From contig JACQXP010000496.1 in the NCBI GenBank assembly GCA_016208645.1, positions 1 through 6,511 of the forward strand: 6,511 nt of DNA. Reading direction: 5' to 3'. Below the pieces are notes generated by a model. It was given only the letters and a program-made list of their open reading frames with translations, did no database searches and was not told the origin of the DNA. Origin of the DNA: Candidatus Methylomirabilota bacterium. GTDB taxonomy: Bacteria; Methylomirabilota; Methylomirabilia; Methylomirabilales; 2-02-FULL-66-22. Each line of letters opens with the position of its first letter. The first letter of the stretch is position 1. Below, piece after piece: positions 1 to 3,758 of the stretch. Made by a program: the position numbers and the translations under genes.

Positions 1-721
1 GCGTCAGGGGACGCCCCAGGGGGTGCGCCTCGGTGTACAGCTTGCGGGTGAATTCGCGGGCCAGGAGCCGCGAGGGGCTGTCCGCCAGCCGCCGCAGGTC
101 CTCGATCCCGCGCCCCTTGCCCGTCTGGAGCGGGTTGGGATCGAAGGCCGGGTGGCGAATCACCTCGGTGAACAGTTGCAGGGCCGGGTCGGCGTCCTTG
201 GCCAGGGCGTTCAGTGTCAAAGAGATCGCCTCGGTCGAGGCGGAGGCCTCGATGGAAGCGCCGAGCACCTCGAGCTCTTCGTTCAAGGCGGCGGCGGGGA
301 GGCGCGTGGTGCCGCCGTTCCGAAGCTGGGAGGCGGTGAACTGGGCCACGCCCGGCCGCGCAGTTGTCTCGTACAGGCTGCCGGCGCGGAACACGACGGT
401 CACGTCCAGCACGGGGAGGGAGTGGTCCTCCGCCACATACAGGATGGTCCCGTTTGCCAGGACGCGGCGTGCCACCTCGCGACCCACGCGGGGGATCGCG
501 ACCTGAAGGGGCGGGAAGGTCATCCGGCGCACCACCTCCGAGCCGGGGGATTGCCGGGGGCCGTACCTGGACGGGGCGTCGGTCGCGCAGCCCAGCAGCA
601 GGAAGACGAGGGTCGCGACAGTAGAGACGTGAAGCGTGAAACGTGAAACGTGAGGCGTGAGGCGGATCAGTAGCGCAAAGATGAGGAGAGAAGGAGGAAG
701 ACCCAGGAGCCTGCCAGCCAT
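1..721 (-). CDS. M16-family peptidase homologue, non-catalytic partner, predicted lipoprotein (3' part outside window)
   Basis: Seen: a minus-strand frame that stays open to the window edge (240 codons visible). After an N-terminal hydrophobic stretch (about residues 5-19) comes a second one ending in a lipobox, LLGC, with Cys45, so the mature protein is probably a lipid-anchored periplasmic protein. From residue 82 it reads as an M16 N-terminal domain (VLANGTILYVAEDHSLPV, then FRAGSLYETTARPGVAQ). Where the upstream gene has HLLEH, this one has Gln127-Phe-Thr-Ala-Ser131, so the zinc ligands are gone. Known: bacterial M16B enzymes often work as heterodimers of one HxxEH subunit and one inactive subunit that shapes the cleft. 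Inference: this is the inactive partner of the adjacent peptidase. Start: ATG at 721 has GGGAG 8 nt upstream. A second in-frame ATG at 883, with the same GGGAG and overlapping the upstream stop as TGATG, would add 54 low-complexity residues. I prefer 721. The signal region contains heptamer repeats. Confidence 0.85.
   Translation of the reverse strand, partial: MAGRLLGLPPSLLIFALLIRLTPHVSRFTLHVSTVATLVFLLLGCATDAPSRYGPRQSPGSEVVRRMTFPPLQVAIPRVGREVARRVLANGTILYVAEDHSLPVLDVTVVFRAGSLYETTARPGVAQFTASQLRNGGTTRLPAAALNEELEVLGASIEASASTEAISLTLNALAKDADPALQLFTEVIRHPAFDPNPLQTGKGRGIEDLRRLADSPSRLLAREFTRKLYTEAHPLGRPLT
627..661. repeat. Heptanucleotide array, five units, inside the lipoprotein signal region
   Basis: Five consecutive 7-bp units on the plus strand: ACGTGAA, GCGTGAA, ACGTGAA, ACGTGAG, GCGTGAG. 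They lie in frame within the minus-strand M16 partner and encode roughly residues 20-32 (RLTPHVSRFTLHV), between its first hydrophobic segment and the lipobox. Seven is not a multiple of three, so gaining or losing one unit would shift the frame between the ATG and the lipobox. Confidence 0.85.
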
Positions 722-751
722 CAATTGGTCTCCCACGGCTGGAGGCGAGGG

Positions 752-800
752 CCGAGAGCCGCGAACTGAGAGCCGAGAGCCGAGAGTCGAGAGTCGAGAG
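752..800. repeat. Heptanucleotide array, seven units
   Basis: Seven 7-bp units read on the plus strand: CCGAGAG, CCGCGAA, CTGAGAG, CCGAGAG, CCGAGAG, TCGAGAG, TCGAGAG, followed by GGATGAC. The array lies between the two M16 genes and belongs to the triplicated-junction structure. Confidence 0.85.
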
Positions 801-839
801 GGATGACCCAAAACATCAGTTCGCTTCGCAGGGCTGTAA

Positions 840-867
840 CCGCGAGCCGAGAGCCGCGAGCCGAGAG
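840..867. repeat. Heptanucleotide array, four units
   Basis: Four 7-bp units on the plus strand: CCGCGAG, CCGAGAG, CCGCGAG, CCGAGAG, again followed by GGATGAC. It is a shorter relative of the array at 752-800, placed just after the stop codon of the active M16 gene in the direction of transcription. Confidence 0.85.
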
Positions 868-882
868 GGATGACGTAATGCA

Positions 883-2460
883 TCAGTTCGTCTCCCACGG
901 CTGAAGCGGGGTGCCGGGGCGTCTCGCCGGAGGAGCGGAGGACGGGGCGCTCCCGCGAATCAGCCAGGCCGCGGTGCGTTGACGGGGAAGCAGGTAGCGC
1001 TTGGCCGCGGCCACCACCTCTTCCGCGGTGACGGCCTGGATCTTCTTCCGTTCCTCGAAGGCGAAGCGCCAGTCCCCGGTCTGCGCCCAGGCCTCGCCCA
1101 GCCGGGAGGCCAGCCCGGCGTTGCTGGCCAGGCCGCGGATCGCGCCCACCTCGATCTGGTTGCGGACCTTCATCAGCTCCCGGGGGGTCGGTGGCTCCGT
1201 CTGGGCGCGCCGGAGCTCCTCCTGGATGGCCGCCTCGATCTCCTCCAGGGTGTGGGGGGCCCGCGGGGTCGCCTGGATCAGGAAGAGTCCGGCGCGTCGC
1301 AGGAACCAGGGACCGGCTGCCACGCCGGTCACCAGCCGCTGCTCCTCCACCAGGCGCCTGTGCAGCCGCGAAGAGCGCCCGTCCCCCAGGAGCGATCCCA
1401 GGACGCTGAGGGCGTACATGTCCGGGTGACCCAGCGGGGGGATGCGGTAGAGCATGAGCAGTTGCGGCTCGGCCGGGAACTCCACCCGGATGCGACGTTC
1501 ACCGGGTTGGGGTGGCTCCTCCAGGAGCGGTGGCGGGGGAAGGGGTTGAACCGGGATCCCGCCGAAGTGTCGCTCCACCGTCCGGATGACCTCGGCCGGA
1601 TCCAGATCGCCCACCAGCACGGCCAGGGCGTTGTTCGGGGCGTAGTAGGTGCGGAAGAACTCCACCGCCTGGGGGCGGGTGAGGTTCTCCAGCTCGCTCG
1701 GCCAGCCCAGGACGGGATGGCGGTAGGGCAGGGCGACGAAGGCGGTGGCCAGCGCGGCTTCCATCAGTTGACCCCGCGGGCTCGTGTCCACGCGCTGCCG
1801 CCGCTCCTCCTCGACGACACCCCGCTCGGTGTAGAACTCGCGGAAGACCGGGTTCCGCATCCGGTCCGATTCCAGAAGCGCCCAGAGCTCCAGCCGGGTG
1901 TTGGGCAGGCTGACGAAGTACTGGGTGCCCTCCCGGGACGTCGAGGCATTCAGCCGGACCCCGCCGTTCCGCCGGTAGATCTCCCACAGCTCGTTCCGCA
2001 CGATGAACGTCTTGGCCTCCGCCTCCAGCCCGGCGATCTCCTTCTCCAGGGCCGCCACGGTCGTCGCATTCACTCGCCCGCCGGGCAGGCGCGCCTTGGC
2101 CTTCTCGGCCTGGAGGGCCACGGAGCGCGCATCGATTTGTTCCAGGAGCGGCAGTTCCCGCCCGGGGTCCAGCGTGCCAAAGAGCCGGGTGCCCTTGAAC
2201 ATCATATGCTCCAGCAGGTGCGCCAGTCCCGTCTGCCCGGGGATCTCGTTGGCGCTTCCCACCTGGAAGCGGAGGTAGGCGGAGAAGGTCGGCGACTCCC
2301 GCCGCTCCACGATCAGAAGCCGCATTCCGTTTCGCAGGGTGTGCTCGGTGATGGGGAGGCGAATCTCTTCCGGAGGGGGGGCGGCCGTCGCGACCTTGAC
2401 GGTCGCGAGGAGGAGCACCAGCAGGATCACGAGTTCCCGTGGCCGTCGAGACGATCGCAC
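883..2460 (-). CDS. M16-family zinc metallopeptidase (catalytic subunit), exported
   Basis: Predicted 525-aa periplasmic zinc endopeptidase of the pitrilysin/insulinase clan. Seen: a signal peptide (RRPR, then a Leu/Val-rich core at 10-21, likely cut after ATA near residue 26); the zinc motif HLLEH at 81-85; the third ligand Glu219, with helper Glu212, in TERGVVEEE; NAST at 171-174; and the typical M16 phrases LESDRMRNPVFREFY and FFRTYYAPNNALAVLVGDLDP. A C-terminal M16 domain follows (SLLGDGRSSRLHRRLVEEQ). Residues about 92-165 form a charged, helical insertion between HxxEH and the NAxT motif, longer than in minimal M16B enzymes but familiar from a long subfamily. Start: GTG at 2460, with GGAGG 5 nt upstream. 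The frame is open further upstream (to 3114), but that stretch lacks M16 character and crosses the hairpin region. The stop overlaps an ATG (TGATG), which suggests translational coupling to the partner gene. Substrate unknown. Confidence 0.93.
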   Translation of the reverse strand: MRSSRRPRELVILLVLLLATVKVATAAPPPEEIRLPITEHTLRNGMRLLIVERRESPTFSAYLRFQVGSANEIPGQTGLAHLLEHMMFKGTRLFGTLDPGRELPLLEQIDARSVALQAEKAKARLPGGRVNATTVAALEKEIAGLEAEAKTFIVRNELWEIYRRNGGVRLNASTSREGTQYFVSLPNTRLELWALLESDRMRNPVFREFYTERGVVEEERRQRVDTSPRGQLMEAALATAFVALPYRHPVLGWPSELENLTRPQAVEFFRTYYAPNNALAVLVGDLDPAEVIRTVERHFGGIPVQPLPPPPLLEEPPQPGERRIRVEFPAEPQLLMLYRIPPLGHPDMYALSVLGSLLGDGRSSRLHRRLVEEQRLVTGVAAGPWFLRRAGLFLIQATPRAPHTLEEIEAAIQEELRRAQTEPPTPRELMKVRNQIEVGAIRGLASNAGLASRLGEAWAQTGDWRFAFEERKKIQAVTAEEVVAAAKRYLLPRQRTAAWLIRGSAPSSAPPARRPGTPLQPWETN

Positions 2461-2465
2461 GCGAG

Positions 2466-2470
2466 CCTCC
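2466..2470 (-). promoter_or_regulatory. Shine-Dalgarno site that fixes the M16 start
   Basis: GGAGG on the minus strand, 5 nt before the GTG at 2460. It places the start directly before the signal peptide and argues against the longer open frame. Confidence 0.75.
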
Positions 2471-2599
2471 AGGGTCGGATGCGTCTTTGCGCTCCCGGTA
2501 ATGTATGCTGGTGTGTCGCAAATCCCCCGACGTTCGCCCCCGGAGCCGCCCCTCCGAGCGTCGGGCCTCGTCGAAGCCGGGCCGGCCTTGCTCCGGGTC

Positions 2600-2767
2600 G
2601 TCCCGCCCATGGGCGGGACTCCGCGCCGCCGGTTCGCTGGCGCGAACGACGACAACCGGACCCGGCCGCCGGGTACCCAACCATCAGGTTGGGTGTGGCC
2701 CGCCGCCTCGCGGGGACCCAGCCGACGGGTCCCCTGGGACTGGGTCGGCTGGGTGCCCCCCGGGGGC
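2600..2767. repeat. Chain of perfect inverted repeats (hairpin-rich intergenic DNA)
   Basis: Nearly every base lies in a perfect hairpin. They are: GTCCCGCCC-AT-GGGCGGGAC (2600-2619); CCGGTT/AACCGG enclosing GTTCGC/GCGAAC (2629-2659); ACCCGG-CCG-CCGGGT (2660-2674); ACCCAACC-ATCA-GGTTGGGT (2675-2694); CCCGC/GCGGG (2699-2714); ACCCAGCCGAC/GTCGGCTGGGT (2716-2754) with inner GTCCC-CT-GGGAC; and GCCCCC-C-GGGGGC (2755-2767). GGGGACCC/GGGTCCCC (2712-2734) is an alternative hairpin that competes with the 11-bp stem. Several units begin ACCC and end GGGT. Function unknown. Confidence 0.8.
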
Positions 2768-2902
2768 TTCGTCAGGGTTAATCGGCTGGAATTCTGACAC
2801 GGCAGACTAGCACGGCAACGATCCGGAATCAAAGAGGGGAGAGCGATGCTGTTCCTCGTGGTGAGATCGGGGAATCGCGTTTCATTTTCCAGGGCATCGC
2901 AG

Positions 2903-2916
2903 GAGGCGATCGCCTC
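2903..2916. promoter_or_regulatory. 14-bp perfect palindrome, possible operator
   Basis: GAGGCGA/TCGCCTC is a perfect 14-bp palindrome about 230 bp upstream of the predicted sigma-54 start point. It has no loop, so it is more like a protein-binding site than an RNA hairpin. The binding protein is unknown. Confidence 0.35.
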
Positions 2917-2943
2917 TGAGTCCTCCGGTGCGTGGTGGCGGCA

Positions 2944-2981
2944 TGCGCCTTTTGGCACAGACCTTGGTGCCTCTTGGCACA
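2944..2981 (+). promoter_or_regulatory. Two similar dyads 22 bp apart: candidate enhancer (UAS) for a sigma-54 activator
   Basis: Site 1 (2944-2959) is TGCGCC-TTTT-GGCACA. Site 2 (2966-2981) is GGTGCC-TCTT-GGCACA. The right halves are identical, the spacers differ by one base, and the left halves match at 4 of 6. The 22-bp period is close to two helical turns, so both would face the same side of the DNA. They lie about 155-190 bp upstream of the predicted start point near 3135, the usual range for enhancer-binding proteins of sigma-54 promoters. The pairing with the promoter is inference. Confidence 0.5.
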
Positions 2982-3012
2982 ATCTCGTCCCATTGATTGC
3001 CTGCAAACCCGG

Positions 3013-3032
3013 TTGTCTGTCCAATGCGACAA
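3013..3032. promoter_or_regulatory. Dyad TTGTC-N10-GACAA, possible operator
   Basis: Five-base perfect arms separated by 10 bp (TTGTC 3013-3017, GACAA 3028-3032), about 110 bp upstream of the predicted sigma-54 start point. The spacing suits a dimeric regulator. I cannot assign a family. Confidence 0.3.
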
Positions 3033-3108
3033 ATTCACCTCGCTTGAACTTCTTGAGAAATAAGCGCTGAAACCGATTCCGGCTTCGGCACCCGTGTTCC
3101 CCCCGTCG

Positions 3109-3124
3109 TGGCACCCCCCTTGCT
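3109..3124 (+). promoter_or_regulatory. Sigma-54 (RpoN) promoter
   Basis: TGGCAC-CCCCC-TTGCT matches the -24/-12 consensus (TGGCAC-N5-TTGCW), with GG at 3110-3111 and GC at 3122-3123 and the required 10 bp between them. Transcription should begin near 3135, leaving a leader of about 83 nt before the ATG at 3218. Sigma-54 promoters need an ATP-dependent activator bound upstream, so the four-gene operon is probably switched on by a specific signal. Confidence 0.8.
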
Positions 3125-3217
3125 CAGCCTTGCGAGAGTTCAGGCAGTCGGCTGGCGTACCACGTTCTCTCTGCGCTTGGTCGCGCGGGCCTCGAAAGCA
3201 TTTGACAGGGGGGGGAC

Positions 3218-3724
3218 ATGAAGACTGCAACTCCCACCAGCGAGACCGAGATCATCCTGTTGGCCATCGCGAAGGAGAAACTGTCCTTCGCCCGGCTGGC
3301 GGCCGCGGCCCAGGCCTGCGACAACCCCAAGGCCAAGCGCCTCTACAATCAACTGGCCCTGGATGAGCTGAAGCACGTGCTCACGCTGGTGAGCCTGATG
3401 GACGGCCTGGCCGACGACTGGCTCACGCGGCTGGACCTCACGCTTCCCCTGGCGGCCCCCCCAGACAGGCTGCCCCAGAGCGAAGAGGCCATCCTCCGTT
3501 CGAGCATGGAGGAGAAAGAGCTTTCGAAGAACTTCTTCGGCCACCTGGCCCAGGAAGTGGATCGGGAGGAGCTGCTGGACCTGCTGCAGACCCTGCGGGC
3601 CGAGGAAGAAGATCATCGGACCCGCCTGCGATCCCTGCTCTACGGGCTGGAGGCGGATCGGCCGGTCGTCGCCAAGTGGCTGCGATCCATCCGCCGCATG
3701 ATTCCCGCGGCGCAGTTGCACTGA
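3218..3724 (+). CDS. Ferritin-like (rubrerythrin-type) diiron-domain protein
   Basis: 168 aa, no signal peptide, so cytoplasmic. Seen: a four-helix pattern with two metal-binding half-sites: Glu20 in helix 1, Glu50-x2-His53 (LALDELKHVL) in helix 2, an acidic run at 98-101 (EEKE) in helix 3, and Glu130-x2-His133 (AEEEDHRTRL) in helix 4. This is the ExxH arrangement of the ferritin-like superfamily (COG1633/rubrerythrin type). The C-terminal rubredoxin domain of classical rubrerythrin, with its CxxC pairs, is absent; Cys34 is the only cysteine. Family roles include peroxide or oxygen reduction, iron handling and diiron oxidations. Which applies here is not shown. Start: ATG preceded by a G-rich tract (3207-3215) that can serve as the ribosome site. 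It is the first gene of the sigma-54 operon, and the next gene starts 34 bp after its stop (13 bp if GTG 3738 is used). Confidence 0.88.
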   Translation: MKTATPTSETEIILLAIAKEKLSFARLAAAAQACDNPKAKRLYNQLALDELKHVLTLVSLMDGLADDWLTRLDLTLPLAAPPDRLPQSEEAILRSSMEEKELSKNFFGHLAQEVDREELLDLLQTLRAEEEDHRTRLRSLLYGLEADRPVVAKWLRSIRRMIPAAQLH

Positions 3725-3758
3725 GGGACGGCTTCCGGTGAAACCAGGGTGGGGGAGG

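Larger units (their letters stand above)
719..903. repeat. Three copies of the M16 stop/start junction
   Basis: Units at 719-741, 814-836 and 881-903 match each other. The outer two agree at 21 of 23 bases. On the minus strand each encodes a C-terminal tail followed by a stop fused to an ATG (TGATG): LQPWETN-stop (881-903, the real end of the M16 gene), LQPCEAN-stop (814-836) and LQPWETN-stop (719-741). The outer copies differ only at synonymous sites (CTT/CTC for Leu, counting the codon just outside the unit; ACG/ACC; AAC/AAT). The first two copies are each followed by an identical 13-bp stretch (862-874 and 795-807) and then a heptamer array. Confidence 0.8.
2768..3107. other. Intergenic, lower-GC stretch upstream of the sigma-54 promoter
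   Basis: About 340 bp with visibly lower GC than the rest of the window and no gene I accept. It holds several symmetric sites, listed separately. An open frame at 2846-3070 has a GGGGAG-like ribosome site but a protein of no coding character (see rejected items). The most likely role is regulatory DNA for the plus-strand operon. Confidence 0.5.

Noticed and set aside
627..867. CRISPR array
   Set aside because: The repeats are 7-bp tandem units without spacers; there are no 23-40 bp repeats with regular unique spacers.
2500..2535. Sigma-70 promoter for the M16 operon on the minus strand (TTGCGA with TACATT)
   Set aside because: The two elements are only 10 bp apart, too close for a functional -35/-10 pair.
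979..2781. Long plus-strand frame opposite the M16 gene (600 aa)
   Set aside because: It is the antisense shadow of a clearly recognisable peptidase in GC-rich DNA and resembles no protein family.
2993..3006. FNR/Dnr-like box TTGAT-N4-TGCAA
   Set aside because: Only 8 of 10 half-site bases match the TTGAT-N4-ATCAA consensus, and the position is unusual for a class I or II FNR site relative to the sigma-54 promoter. Could be chance.
2846..3070. Plus-strand open frame of 74 aa with a GGGGAG-like site before the ATG
   Set aside because: The predicted protein has no recognisable domain or coding-like composition, and the stretch is lower in GC than real genes here and holds the candidate operators. 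A small leader gene cannot be fully excluded.
2461..3114. In-frame extension of the M16 peptidase upstream of 2460 (would give 743 aa)
   Set aside because: The extra 218 residues lack any M16 or coding character, they cross the hairpin chain and the candidate sigma-54 control region, and a signal peptide with its own GGAGG begins at 2460.
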